The position numbers were made by a program, and so were the translations under genes. DNA of 64,000 bases from assembly GCF_022539665.2 (NCBI RefSeq), contig NC_081333.1, positions 1,674,001 to 1,738,000 of the forward strand, given 5' to 3'. Below, piece by piece: positions 21,301 through 33,500 of this stretch. The number at the start of each line of letters is the position of its first letter. Positions within the stretch are counted from its first letter, which is position 1. The DNA is from Daphnia carinata (taxonomy: Eukaryota; Arthropoda; Branchiopoda; Diplostraca; Daphniidae). The notes under the pieces are model-generated. The model saw only the letters and a program-made list of their open reading frames with translations. It did no database searches and had not been told where the DNA came from.

Positions 21301-24277
21301 CTGCTAAATGAGAACAGAGTGTAAATATAGAATGAAGCGTATTTTCTCCTATATTTGGGAAACCAGTAAAGTGTTATTGGTTAAAACAAAAGTATGTCGG
21401 GCCTTCGTATAGTCCTGAGAATCTCGCCTTCGGTTGTAGATCATCTCATTTATTTACGGGATCATTATGTAGATGTGTACACACTTCATATTTTTCTTTT
21501 TAAAAAAATGGCTTACGTGTAGTTAAAAATAATATTAAAAAAAAAAAATGGGCAGAGTTTGAGCAGCAAAAAAGTGTGCCGGGGTTCCTAACCTACACAG
21601 CACATTAAAAGGATGTTCTTTGTAATATGGAGGCTAATAGCTCTAACGATTCAATACAGAGAGAGACCCTCAAAGTTTCTACGTATTTTCTAGGTCGTTG
21701 ACGTTCGTCCTCAAGTAGAACACATGGTTCGAAAAAAAAAAATACCTCGTTATGCTCTGATACTAAAATAAAAAATTATAGATTTTTATTTATAGACTGG
21801 AGCTGTTTTCACCTCTTTTTTTTTTTTTTAACGTAATGGTTACATAGGTGTTGATGTAAAAATAGAATGATGTAATTTGATTTTTTTTTGGGTGGATGTT
21901 ACAGATTTCATAGCGATCGCAGAGGTCAAAGAACTTAGGAAAATTGTGGAGTTTAAACACGATTTTATTTGACTTTTTTTGCGTATTTTGTTGGTTTTAC
22001 AATGGAGTTTTTTTTGTTTGTTTGTACAGACACAAAAATGATTTTTCTTCGCAGCTGACTCGATGATGACCAATTGTTGTATAATAATCGAAAGATTAAA
22101 GACAAAATGGATCAAGAGAGAAATTTTTAATCGTTTTTTTTTTCTCGAACATCAGCGCGCAAAAGAGACACACATAAAAATTGGATATGACACCTGAGGA
22201 TTTCCTTTTTTTTTTTTTCTTTTTTGTCATTCTTCTGTTCTCGATAATAGGAATTTTTGCTTTTTTCGTCTTAAAAAAAAAAATGTGGAGGTTTTTTTTT
22301 TTTTTTTTTTTAAAAAAAAAGGAAAACAAAATGGACCAACATCCATAATGTTGCGGCGACATCTGTGTCCCTCTTTTCGTGGATGGAAGAACATTTTGGT
22401 TTTACAAAAAAATCAGACAGAAATACAACAGGTGGGGTCGACATGTTTTTGTCACTATCCTCATCTACTCATCTCAACTACGAAAAAAGAAAAAAAAAAG
22501 CCAGAAGAAAAAAACAAAAGAGAATCGCACACATGTTTTTGCCTTGACCCCATTAATGACGATTACAATGAATAAGGAATTATAATAATAATAATATGTA
22601 TAATAGTATGTATAAGAAACTGTTTATGTATAAAGGGCAAAAACAAAAAAACCCCGAACCAGAGCGCATAATTGATTTGGAGAGGGTAAAAAAAATGTAA
22701 TTAACGAACCACACCAAAAGGGAAATTAAAAATTCATTTTTTTGTTGTTTGTCGAAATTTTTTTGTTTTCCTTCTAGTACAATAAATCTAGGGAAAAGGG
22801 TTTTTTAGAAGTTTGCATTTTTGGAAGATATTGTAAATCACATCCATTCAAACAATACCAAGGAGAAATTGGGGGAGGGTAAACAGCCGTTTTGTAATTA
22901 GCAGGACAATTATTCAGAGGACAAAAAAGAAAAAAGAAAAAAACTAAATGGAGGAGACATCGAGGGCAAAAAGAAAAAAGGATAACGTTGTATAATATAT
23001 CACATTGATTTCACCACAATAGCCGAAAAAATTTTGGGGGGCAGGGGGATGGTAGTGTTGAGGGAGGCAGAGTAATAATGCAAATTTTTTTGTTTGTTTT
23101 TGTTTTTATTTAAACCAAAATTGGCGTGTGTGTGTCGGCGCTGTGTGTGTGTGTCTAATGGAATCGATTCAAAACTCGCAAAGATCCGAACCTTCTTTTT
23201 TTTTTTCTTCCAAAAACAACAACAAAAAAAAAAAAGCTTCGTTCACGTCAGGTGCTTTTCTACTTGGCATCAAGAGATCGGCTCCAGAATTTTTTGTTTA
23301 AAGGAGATTTGACATTTAAAAAAAAAAAATTGGGGGGGAGGTTTCAATCTTTTCTCTGTTCAATGTCAGGTAAATTGGTTTTTTTTTTTTTTTTTTAGAT
23401 CAGGTGAGCCAGCTCTTTAAACATGTACAATCAAATTACATCGAAATAGGAAAGAAAATTCCTTTTAAACTCTCAAATGTGTTAATGAGTTCTACCCCGA
23501 GAAAGAACAAAAAAAAAAAATTCTTTTCCTTTTTTTTCCCGAAAATTGCGTTGGTTTTTTTTTTGTGTGTGTGTGTGTATGTGGTTGGGCGTATCACAGA
23601 CGAGCAAAGGCTACAATTTCCAAAAGAAATTTTTCGTTTTCTCTTTTTTCTTTTGTCGCAGTTTCTTTTTTTTTTTTCTTTCCTGATAAAGTTTAAAGAA
23701 ATAAATTGTCCAACAGAGAGTCGCAATATCTTTTTCGAGAAGATGGACGTCGAAATTGCAAAAAAAAATTAGTGTGGTAGGGCAGAAAAAAAAAGAAATA
23801 TTTTTGGCCAATTAATCACTTGACGTGAACGCATTTTTCTTACGGGGGGATTACACATTTTCTTTTGTTGCTCTCTTTTTTTTTTCTTCAGGCGATTCGG
23901 ATCTTGTCGGCCTTTCATTGTTATGCGAAACATGTTACGAGAAGTATTTCCTTTAAATGTTATAATAATCACATTTTTTTTTCACACGGAGAAAGTAGAT
24001 GAGGGAGACAATGAAAATAAACACAAAAGACGGTAACTAATTAATTTCCTATATATATATATATGTACCTATTCCCTCCGGAAGAGAAACAGAAAAAAAA
24101 AGTGTGTGCGGCATTTTCCCTTTTTTTTTTTTTCTTCTTTTTTTTTCGAGTGTGCATTAGAAACATTTTTTTTTTCTTGTTATTTTCCGAAATCTTTGAT
24201 TTTATGTCCCAGCTGACGCCGCTGTGGAGCGGACGGAGGTAGGGTCAGCGTGAATTGGAGGCCTTCTTGCACATTAC

Positions 24278-24313
24278 AGGTTTTCAACTTTGATTTACAC
24301 AAGTTGAAAACCT
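24278..24313. other. Perfect 13-bp inverted repeat (hairpin)
   Basis: AGGTTTTCAACTT at 24278-24290 is exactly complementary to AAGTTGAAAACCT at 24301-24313, with a 10-nt loop. It lies about 1.1 kb downstream of the TENT5 stop on that gene's strand, so it could be a 3'-UTR stem-loop. No known RNA element is recognised. Confidence 0.6.
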
Positions 24314-25151
24314 TGAAAAATAACACATAAAAAAAAAAGGTACGAAGGACGAATTGGAGGGGGGGAAAGAGAACGGTTGTCGGATGGTGCTACCAAGAGA
24401 AACATATAAACATTGGGAAACACATCCTGACATTCAAACGACCCTACGCCTTTTAAACATGGGAAAACCCCCCCTCTCCCAACCTTTAAAAAAAAAAAAA
24501 ATTTTTTGTGTTGTTGATGGAATCACATTTTCGAAGGGCAGGATTTTCCACTCGCCTATTCAAAGGGAAAGGTCAGTCTTTTATATGTAGAGATCGCTCC
24601 CTCCTCCGCAGGTGAAGGGGAGAGTGTTCCAGAAGTGGGTCACCTTGCACGGATACAAAAGAGAGGATGCTGAAGGGGAAAGGGAAAGTAGTTGGACCTA
24701 ACACAAAAGAGATGCTACCTAGACGACCTCGTCGAAAAATGGTAAACATTAAAAAAAAAAGAAGGGGACGAGCTGAAAAAAAAAAAAACTAATTTTAAAG
24801 TGAGCCAGACATATAAAGAAGAGAGAAAGGAAGAAGAAGAAAAAAACCTTGGCATACACATACACTTAACGTACACACACACACGCACAGCAACAGTAGG
24901 GTTGTTTTCTTTTTTTTTCCTTTTTTTTTTAGGGGGAAGATGATTTTTTTTTTTAAAGAAATGGTGGTGGTGATTAAATGTATGATGCTGCCACTCGCTA
25001 CGTTTTTTATCTACACAGAACAAAATATAGAATTCTAGCTAAAGAGATGGGAAGGTCGAATTTTTTTTTTCTTTTTTAATACGAGTTTGGTTCATTTTCT
25101 TCTGAAAGGGATCAAGAAGAACGCCACGACGATAGTTTTGTCGGCGTAGGG

Positions 25152-25170
25152 GAGAGAGAGAGAGAGAGAG
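25152..25170. repeat. (GA)9 microsatellite followed by poly-A
   Basis: Perfect dinucleotide array running into a nine-base A tract. It lies just beyond the TENT5 stop, probably in its 3' UTR. Confidence 0.85.
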
Positions 25171-25419
25171 AAAAAAAAAGGAACATAAATCCACTTGCGT
25201 GTAAACACACACCAGGCGTCACGACGTGTGAAGTGTTGAATTTCCAGACACGCGACGATGGAAGACAGAGAGGAACCCTTCTCTCTCTGTGCTCGTCAGT
25301 TCAGACGGAATGAAAAAAAAAAAAAAAAAAGAAAAAACCTCTAGGACGGGGCAGTTTTTGTTGTTTGGTGTAGGATATCCTCCTCCCCCCTATCCTCTTG
25401 TTTGGTTGGTTTCTCATTT

Positions 25420-27246
25420 TTAGGAGCAAGCCATCCAGGCGCAGGAGCAAGCGCAAGGAGGTGAGCACGGATAGCAGGGAGTGGCCGTTGTGACGCTAGG
25501 CGGCGATGGTGTCGTCACGGCTGCTGTCGTACTGCCACTAGCCGTGCTCGTAGTGCTAGTAGCCGGAGGAGGAGTACTGGTGGTAGCTGGCGGAGGCAGT
25601 GATGTCTGCGGAGGAGGAGCAGCGGCAGGAGCGTAAAAGTATCCACCCGTGCTCGAATACACAACGGTCGGCTGGCAGCCGGAAATGCGCACCTCGTAGA
25701 CGGGCGCGTGATCATAACTGGCCGGATGATTGGCAGTGTGTTGGTGCTGCTGCTGCTGTTGTTGTTGTTGCATTTGCCGCTGATGATGCTGTTGCTGTTG
25801 CTGCTGCTGATCAGCGTAATAAGCTTGATAGGCGAGCTCTTGAATCAACGACAGCGTCTGTCGTCGTTCGTGGCCCATCAGACAGACGGTAGACTCGTCA
25901 ACGACGCTGTAGAGGATCATGAGGTAATCGTACTTGAGTGCCTCGTCAGCTCCGACAAAATGATTCCACAGGTAGTTGTCGAGCTTGAGCCGCTGCTGGC
26001 CGACGTCTGGAAAGTCGATAAAGAACCTGGAGCACATGTAGCGCTCGAACGTCTTGATCTGGTCGGGATCGGCTGGGCGGTAGTCCTTGACGAGCAAGTT
26101 GCAATACTTGAGCAGACCGCCGCCGCGAATCTCTTCCGGATTGCGGGTGGCGATCATCTTGTGATGGAGGTGGTAGTGGGCCTGACGGAAGTCGCCGTAA
26201 ACAGACTCGGCCACGACCGTCGGGTAAAACGACTCGCTGATGGGCATCGTAGAGGCGCAGTCGTAGAAGAGCACCAGCGAGTCGAGAATGATCTGAAACG
26301 AGTCGACGGAAAATTCAAACTGGCGACGCATCGTGTGGACGAATTTCAGCTCCACGTTCTTGCCGCGGTGGTTCGTGCCCAGCGAGATCAGCGACCAGCG
26401 ATCGCCCTCCGTCACCTTCACCATCTTGGAGACGTAAGCCTCTTTGAGAGAGCAGGAGAGCATGCGCGTGCGAGACACTCCGGCCGGCAGAAAGTCGAGG
26501 AGCGAGTCGAGCACGGCCGTTTTGATGCGGTCGTACGTGCGGGCAGAAGACAAGTCGACGCCAAAGATGAGATCCAAATCGTTGTACGCTTGCGGCTGGC
26601 ACCGATCCAGCGCCAAGACGTGAGAGGCAGCTCCGCCGTTGAGCCGCATGTCCTTGACCGGAACGCCGTCCGCTTCCAGTTTGGCCCGGACCAACGTTAC
26701 CAGGTCGCGCAGGCGCAGCTCCAGAGTCGGGAAGTTGCCCCGGCCGTGGATCAGCACCGTTTCGTTCATCACGTCGTGAAGTCTCGACACCTGCTCGTAG
26801 CTCAAAACGGCGAAGCGCTGCTGTTGCTGCTGTTGTTGCTGCTGCTGCTGGGCCGTAGCGGCCGCCACAGCCAGAGGTAAAGATTCCGTACTGCCGCCGG
26901 TGACGCTACTCCGGCTAGACAGCGAACCGCCAGAAACCGAAGCCGTAGAGACCAAACTGACATCTTCGAGATCACCATCGCCGCCCAAATCGTAGCCGCT
27001 GTCGCTGTCGCTGCTGTGCTCCGACAGCGACTCCACTTCCGTCTCGGCTTCGGCCAACGACAATTTGGCTGAAGTCAGATCCGTCAATTCGTCCACCACC
27101 TGATCGCTGCTGTTGCCGTTGACCACGTCAGAGAGTCGCAACATCTTCAGAGCGTCCATTGTAGCCATGGCTGTCACGTCAATGCCACCGATTTTCAATT
27201 CTTCCAAACGTTTCAGGGCCGTGCCACTCAATTCCAACGTTCCAGA
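25420..27246 (-). CDS. TENT5: TENT5/FAM46 terminal nucleotidyltransferase, main coding exon
   Basis: A single 608-codon open exon, entered at a TATAG acceptor (27248-27247), with stop at 25420. TENT5 enzymes add poly(A) to selected mRNAs, often those of secreted proteins. From the N-terminus: an acidic Ser-rich region, a polyGln tract ([11 protein letters not shown]), then the conserved core [26 protein letters not shown], the catalytic YNDLDLIFG with its Asp-x-Asp, [67 protein letters not shown] and [14 protein letters not shown]. Two more Gln/His tracts, a Pro/Thr/Ser-rich tail and a Cys-rich end (CSCAWMACS) follow. The GS motif of vertebrate members reads GG here, which the NTase hG[GS] consensus allows. 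No ATG occurs at the exon start; translation begins either at an internal ATG (27168) or in an upstream exon. Confidence 0.93.
   Translation of the reverse strand, partial: SGTLELSGTALKRLEELKIGGIDVTAMATMDALKMLRLSDVVNGNSSDQVVDELTDLTSAKLSLAEAETEVESLSEHSSDSDSGYDLGGDGDLEDVSLVSTASVSGGSLSSRSSVTGGSTESLPLAVAAATAQQQQQQQQQQQRFAVLSYEQVSRLHDVMNETVLIHGRGNFPTLELRLRDLVTLVRAKLEADGVPVKDMRLNGGAASHVLALDRCQPQAYNDLDLIFGVDLSSARTYDRIKTAVLDSLLDFLPAGVSRTRMLSCSLKEAYVSKMVKVTEGDRWSLISLGTNHRGKNVELKFVHTMRRQFEFSVDSFQIILDSLVLFYDCASTMPISESFYPTVVAESVYGDFRQAHYHLHHKMIATRNPEEIRGGGLLKYCNLLVKDYRPADPDQIKTFERYMCSRFFIDFPDVGQQRLKLDNYLWNHFVGADEALKYDYLMILYSVVDESTVCLMGHERRQTLSLIQELAYQAYYADQQQQQQQHHQRQMQQQQQQQQHQHTANHPASYDHAPVYEVRISGCQPTVVYSSTGGYFYAPAAAPPPQTSLPPPATTSTPPPATSTTSTASGSTTAAVTTPSPPSVTTATPCYPCSPPCACSCAWMACS
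25747..25815 (-). repeat. CAG/CAA repeat coding Gln/His tracts in TENT5
   Basis: Interrupted glutamine codons encode two Q runs separated by HHQRQM and ending in Q/H alternation, in the disordered C-terminal tail. Length polymorphism is likely. Confidence 0.85.
26816..26853 (-). repeat. CAG/CAA repeat coding the N-terminal polyGln tract of TENT5
   Basis: Mixed CAG/CAA codons encode about 11-12 glutamines just before the catalytic core. Mixing of codons suggests selection for the residue or an old expansion, not a young pure microsatellite. Confidence 0.85.
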
Positions 27247-28532
27247 CTATAATTTAAAATAAATAAATAATTTGAAATTAAATCATTGCAATACGCTGGA
27301 AGCAAGTGTTACGACTAAAAACATTTCTATTCATTTTCTTCCTCCTTTCTCTTTTTTTTTTTTCGTGTTTCCTACCGACGCGTATCGATCCAAACTGGAT
27401 AAAAACTGTAAGCCTCTTAATACGGTTATCGACTATCCGGAAAAGTACGACACATAAAGAAAATAAAGAGAAAAAACCGGCATGGCCACAACTCAATTGA
27501 AGCGCATCGCAAACAGAAAAGAACGAAAAGTTCTAGAAATAATAAAAAAAAAAAGGCCGACAAAAAAAAAAAAAATAAATAATTCTAACGGGGCGGTGCT
27601 TATCCTGAGCCAGACCTGATAAGAGTTGGTGCCCCCTAAGGCTATCAGATTGTTGTTATTGTCGAGTAGCTTTGCCATCACACACGTACACAACGACCAA
27701 TTGGGGGAAAACCAGTTTTACATGTTTGCTTTTATTATTTAAAATATTTCATTTAAGACACATGGACCGAACGATCCTTCACCATGAAAAAACCTGAAAC
27801 TCAAAGCGTTTTGATTGACCAAGTCGGCTTGACATTGACTTTGCGAAACGACGCCATTGGTCATCTTTGTGGCCGCGCATGCCCATCTCCGCCCTTGTGT
27901 GCATTGCATCCCGAACGCAAAAGACGCATAACCATCCGAAACAGAGTTCGCACACGAGACATTTAGAAAGGATGACCTTGTTTTCAAACATCCACTCTCA
28001 CTCTCTAACCGAAAGGACTACGTAAATAAAAAAAAAACGCTTTCGCTCTCGACCTGAATAATACAACATTGCCAAATATGATGCAAAAGAGGAAGACTTA
28101 CCGAAATTGGCAACAAAAATAGTTGGGAATGACAGGACAACGAGCTCGACACTACTAACACTTCACTTTTTTTTGTTTCCTTTTCTTTTTTAAGGATTCG
28201 AAGAAGTCGCGAAGATCCTTTTTCCACCGAGTATTGACCGACAAACAAAAAAAAAATGCGTGAATCTTTTTTTTCGCGAAACGTGTGCCAGATAAATTTT
28301 GCGAAAAAAAGAAAAGTCAACCAACGGTTTTCTTTTTTGTTTTTTAATTAACGACAACGAAGATAACAAGGACAAAAAAAAATGGTTTGGTTGGCTTCCC
28401 CTATCCCTTCTCTCAACACTTGGTGGGAATACGCACACACCGGAGAGTTAGGCGACTGGCGAGCGACTGACGATTGAAGCGGACGGCTATCTAGACCCAA
28501 CCCGTACCAGAACGATAGACCCGCCCACTCAC
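27247..28532 (-). other. Probable first intron of TENT5
   Basis: This lies between the acceptor of the main TENT5 exon and a strong candidate donor (GGG then GTGAGT at 28532). It is A+T-rich with poly-A and poly-T tracts and no recognisable coding sequence. Confidence 0.4.
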
Positions 28533-28616
28533 CCCCCGGGCAATAAAGAGGGAGACACGTCCAGGCATGAGTTTACATGCGAAGGTGCGGGGTGGTGCTG
28601 AGAGGGGGGACAACAT
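28533..28616 (-). CDS. Candidate first coding exon of TENT5
   Basis: Minus-strand ATG at 28616 opens 28 codons (MLSPLSAPPRTFACKLMPG...) ending in phase 0 at a consensus GTGAGT donor, exactly the phase needed by the main exon at 27246. TENT5 N-termini are poorly conserved, so homology cannot confirm it. If wrong, translation would start at 27168. Confidence 0.35.
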
Positions 28617-30561
28617 GGCTGTTTTGCTAAGCTGCCACCAGAGCGCGCAGAATACTATTATCTCCACCGTATCTTACGAATGAAAAAAATAAATAAAAGA
28701 CTTTACTGTACACGTAATCAAAGCCCCCCCCTTCGAAATTTTCAACTTAACATTATTTAAAGGTAAGACAGTATCCACGTTGATAGGCATATGTTATTCA
28801 ATGATGTGAAAAACAAAAACAAAAAAGGGAATCGAACGTCCTTGCCTTGTTTTCATCCATGTGAGGACAATTTTCATTTGGCCGCGATTCGTTCGACTGC
28901 ATACCGGAGTTGCCCCGATATTATTTACTTTAGTAACGTATTGCTCGGGTACGTAGCGAATCTCGTTATAACTTTTTGAATGCAAGCCCAGTGACTTTGA
29001 CCTAATTTTGTTTTTTTTAAAGAGGAGGTGGGATTTCGGTAGTCATTTGCAACGGACAAAAGAGCCAAAAAAAACAAAATTCTTTTAATGTCTTAACATC
29101 TTCACAAACTCACGACTGCTTGTTTCAAATGGATTGGTAGCCTACTTGGAATCGTTCATCACAACCTTGGAAACAAAGAGGACCACGCCTCATGTTTTCA
29201 GTCAAACAAGATTGGTACACTTCGACCAGTAAAATTTAAAAAACAAAATGTCCAACTTCAAAAAAAAAATCCATGTGCCCTAAGGGCCCGTGTTTTAAAC
29301 GAGAAAAAAAAAGGACCTTCAACCACTTTCCCTTTTCTTACTAACCTTCCCCCCCCCCCCCACTCACTCCCCTGGCCGGTTGGAACTAATCGGAAAAGCC
29401 AATCCACTGTTGCGTTCTACTCTAGTTTGATTGATTCCAAGAGCGCATTTTAAATGTCGCGAAACAAATCACTATTGAGAAACCTCCCGTGTGCTATTAT
29501 AAAATTTCGCCCTTTTTCTAAACAAACCCTGGTGAAATCTTCGGACAAGCGCAAACATTTCGTTGCCATGCCAAAATAAACGCAAGTGACATTACAACCA
29601 AAATCGACAATCACAAATGATATAAAGAGCACGACTCCACCCTAAAATGTCCTTGGCAAAGTCAAAAACGGGATTTCAAAAAGAAAAGAAAAAAATTTAA
29701 TTATCACACACGACCTATCCCCTCCCTGAGGCAATTTTGATTTAATCCACACACACACGGAGACAAGACGCATACAGCAAAAATGGCAGTACTCGAAAAC
29801 GGTTTCGATATCCACTTGGAAACAAAATCGTGCCTCACACACACACATGCATTCGACCTTCGTACCCACGCAACCCGCGTGTGTGTTGTCAACCAAAACA
29901 ATAAAAAAAAAACGGACAAACACAAGTACCACCCTTCGGAAAAAAGAATAACACAAGAGGGACTTTTTGTTTCCTATGTATAACTTTGTTTTAATTATAG
30001 TAATATGAGGAAATCTGATCCAGTGAGGGTAGAATAAGAAAATTATCCCATACAGCCACAATATCCTCTGATAATTACTACAATCATTATAAACGTTGGT
30101 CTAAAAAAAAAAAAAAGATAGAAGTACCGAAAATAAAGATGGCGACGGGGGAAAACCCCCGGTAGATGGAACAAGTTTTGTATCCTTTTGTTCGGCGAAA
30201 AAAAAAAAATAATAATATTGTTCGCATTATTGTAAAGCTTCCGTGGCCATCACATTATGCAAATTTTTTTTGACAAAGCATATACAGTTTGGTACTGCGA
30301 AGTACGAAGCCCTATCTCACGCGTGATTTTCGAACCAGGAGATTTGAAACATTCTTGCTAGAAACCTTTGACGAAGACGGGACGGAGAGATGGCGCGTGA
30401 GGCCTACTTCACGTGGCCATTTTCTTAAGAAACAAAATTAAACAATCCTGGACAACGTGTGCGAATTTAAATGGGGGAGGGAGATAGGCAAAAACGGACA
30501 CCTGGTCAAAGCACGTGCTTTTCAATATAAGGAAATTTAAAGCAATTTGAGATGAACTGCA

Positions 30562-30587
30562 TTTCGAGTTGCTAAGGCAACTCGAAA
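30562..30587. other. Perfect 11-bp stem, 4-nt loop hairpin
   Basis: TTTCGAGTTGC at 30562-30572 pairs exactly with GCAACTCGAAA at 30577-30587 around a TAAG loop. No T-run terminator or adjacent gene is present, so its role is unknown. Confidence 0.6.
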
Positions 30588-33500
30588 CACACAGACATAA
30601 GGGAACCCGTTTAAAAGAAAAAATCGAACCGCTCCCGGGTTGTTTCAGATTCGTGACCGACTCGTGTTCGACCTTTTTTTTTTTTCGTTACCATCTTCAC
30701 AGTTTTTGAGAGCCCATCTACTCAACATGAAAACTCTACATGGAGGGAACGTGAGGCAGCATGTTTCGCTCATCTACGGAGCGTTGAACTCGAAAATGTT
30801 TTTTTCCCAAAAAAATAAACAAAGAGCCTCACAGCTGATTGTTAACCATGAAAACTGCAAAACAAGGTGTCACAATTCGGTTTTTGATTACTCCTACTTT
30901 GACAAGCAACAAGACAAGTTGATGAGATCTGCCAGAAATGAACGAAAATTTTCCTTCCATCGTGCAAAACAAAAACTTTGACCTCATTTTTTTTTTTTTT
31001 GTTCTATTGCAGAGTCTTCGTCTGTTCGCATTTTGTTCTTCTTCACGACTACTACCTACTACTACTACTATTTCAGTAGTGGTCTCTTCTTCAGCTGATC
31101 ACGTGACCGGCCGGCCTTGAACCGTGTTTATCCCTCCTCCCGCAAGAGTTCGGGAACCATCCAGCATCTTAACACACAGACACACACCGTTACTCCCAAA
31201 CAACCCCTCCGGTCAATAAACATTAGAACGAACAAACACCCCAGACTTTTTCTATGTCTCGTATTCAACAAATAATAATAATACTAAAAAAAAAAAGGCT
31301 AGTAGCTTTGCCTGCAAACTCTTCCGCACCGGAACGCTTAGTTTTTCTTCTACATCTCCCGTTAGATTTTTTTTTTTAATTTTAAAACCAAATGGCCGAC
31401 GTGACCGATGTCCTACTTTTATTTTTGCCGCTTTATCCAAGAATAAAAAGGAAGCTAGTTTGAACAAGATTCGAACAGACTATAGAAAAATGGCGCGCGT
31501 CTAGATGGTATGGGGATATGCCCACAGGCGTTATAGGGCCATTGACTGAGGAATGAAGCAAAGTCAATTTCGCGTGTGCTAATAAACGGCACGGCCATTG
31601 TGTGATATAAGAGTGCAATGCGGCGAAAATATCAAACTACATTTGGAAACAAAGAAAAAAAAATGGTCGTCCCCTGCTTTTTACGTCATCCGCCCACGCA
31701 TCAACCCCCCCTCTCTTTCATACGATACACCGTATCGATCCAAACTGTGGGTAGTAGAACACGAAGCTTCTGGAACGTTCATCATCATTATACATCCCGA
31801 AAAGGTCACATCAACGTGCAGCTCTGCAGAAAAAAAAATGAATAAAGAGCAAACATGTTTCGCCTCCATTTAAGGCGAACACACACAAAAAAAAAACAAA
31901 AGACGGTGTTTTGTGAATTGAAAAAAAAAATCACGAGGCCACACTGGCACACCACCCTTAAATGGGTACAGCGGTGGCGCCCCCTAACAGGGGTGCTGGC
32001 CAAATGGCATGAAAAAGGGACAAGAATGCGAGAAACCAGAATAACCCTACGACGTCACAGTTGGTAACGGGCCAGCAGAAAATATAGACTGCACGGTGAA
32101 TACACGTGCAATATTTTATGAATCCATCGGTGAAAAAAACTGTAGTCTGCCGGAACGATATCTCGAAAAAATAAAAAGAACCTGACCCCAAAAACTTGAA
32201 TCGGATAGGGTCAAAAGGCCATTTTTCCAGAGGATTCCAAAAATGAAACTTATTTTTAGATTTTTCTTTTTACACATAATCGTAAAAAAGAAAGGCTTAA
32301 ATTATTTTTTGTTTGCATTACCTGCATGAGAGGAAAAATCGGCCGATCCATGTTTACGTGTGTGTCGTACAAAGAGAAGAGAAATGGCGAACAAATCCCG
32401 GCTGACTGACTTGATGAAGTCACACTTTAGTCACAAGATTCACCAACGAAAATCAATAATTCACTGGAAAATCAGCAAGAAAAACAAAATAATTAAATGG
32501 TGTCTTTCTTTTTTCTACCCTTCACGCAATAGTAACATGTTTTAATTATCGAATAATCAAAAATTGAAAGGGGTGGAAAGCATGGCCTCATGGCCACGCT
32601 TACCGGGGGTATTTTTCACACACTGCTCCCCCACGACAAAGTCGTTACGCACATGATTCAACACACACACTTACACAAGACACGTACACACAGCAAAGAA
32701 AGAAATGTGTAATAATACCCGAAAAAAAAAATAATGTTCACTTACCGATAGAGTTACACACACGTTCTTTGGCACAAGACACTGACACAATGGCTGGTTT
32801 CCACCGTACATACACTTTTCAAGGAGATACGTCTGTGCGGGATCTCCGTGTGTGTGCGTTTTGCTCTTTTTGTCTTGTTAACGCGGTGTGTGCGTGAGTG
32901 TGTGTGTGTGCTTAGACGAAACCCGTGGAACAACTCGCACACTTGTGGCGCGTTTCATCAACCAGAGAACTCCGGCCTAAACAGAATCGAGACTAGCTCG
33001 TCTTTTCCCTCGAGCCTCCCCTTTTCCGGTCTGGGGACCGCTGCTACGCTTCTGCCCTCTGCCAAAAATCTGAAACCAATCCGCGGATTTTACCGTCTGG
33101 TTTTTTTCGTATTTGTTCTTTTTTTTCTTCTTCTTCTTTTTTGCTTTTAAATAGATTTTATTGCTCTCACTGTGTGTGTATTTCTTTTCTTTTTGTCCAA
33201 CATATCTTACCACTCCTTTCAGCACGAACATGCGTACGCCTCTTTCCTATGGCCACAAAAAAACTTGTTGGCGTCTGCTAGACGCCATCTTGTCCCCGCA
33301 GTTTGAAAATCTCGTGTGTAATTGTTTATTGTTCACGTCAAGTTCCGCCTTGTTTTTGTCCTATCTAACATAATCATCTTGCAAATCCATCTGTGACGTC
33401 TCGAATCGAATGAAAAAGAAAAAACCTTCAATCAAGATTGTTCGAGAAAAGGCGACATCATCAGCTGATCGAGTATGGAAACAAAGGTCAGTTTTCGATC

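Larger units (their letters stand above)
14107..25419. other. 11-kb non-coding region between the 3' ends of GDAP2 and TENT5
   Basis: GDAP2 (plus) and TENT5 (minus) converge here, so both 3' UTRs lie inside. The DNA is A+T-rich with very frequent A/T homopolymers, CA/GT and TC/GA microsatellites and purine- or pyrimidine-only runs (densest at 22.1-24.2 kb). Open frames of up to about 155 codons occur, but they are low-complexity (Phe/Leu/Lys/Ser-rich) and match no family I know. Specific hairpins and repeats are listed separately. Confidence 0.6.

Noticed and set aside
23404-23772. 122-codon frame in the T-rich region
   Set aside because: Made of Lys/Phe runs from poly-A and poly-T; simple-sequence artefact.
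25708-26880. 390-codon open frame on the plus strand opposite TENT5
   Set aside because: It is the antisense shadow of a GC-rich conserved coding exon; its poly-Leu runs are the complement of the Gln codons and it resembles no protein.
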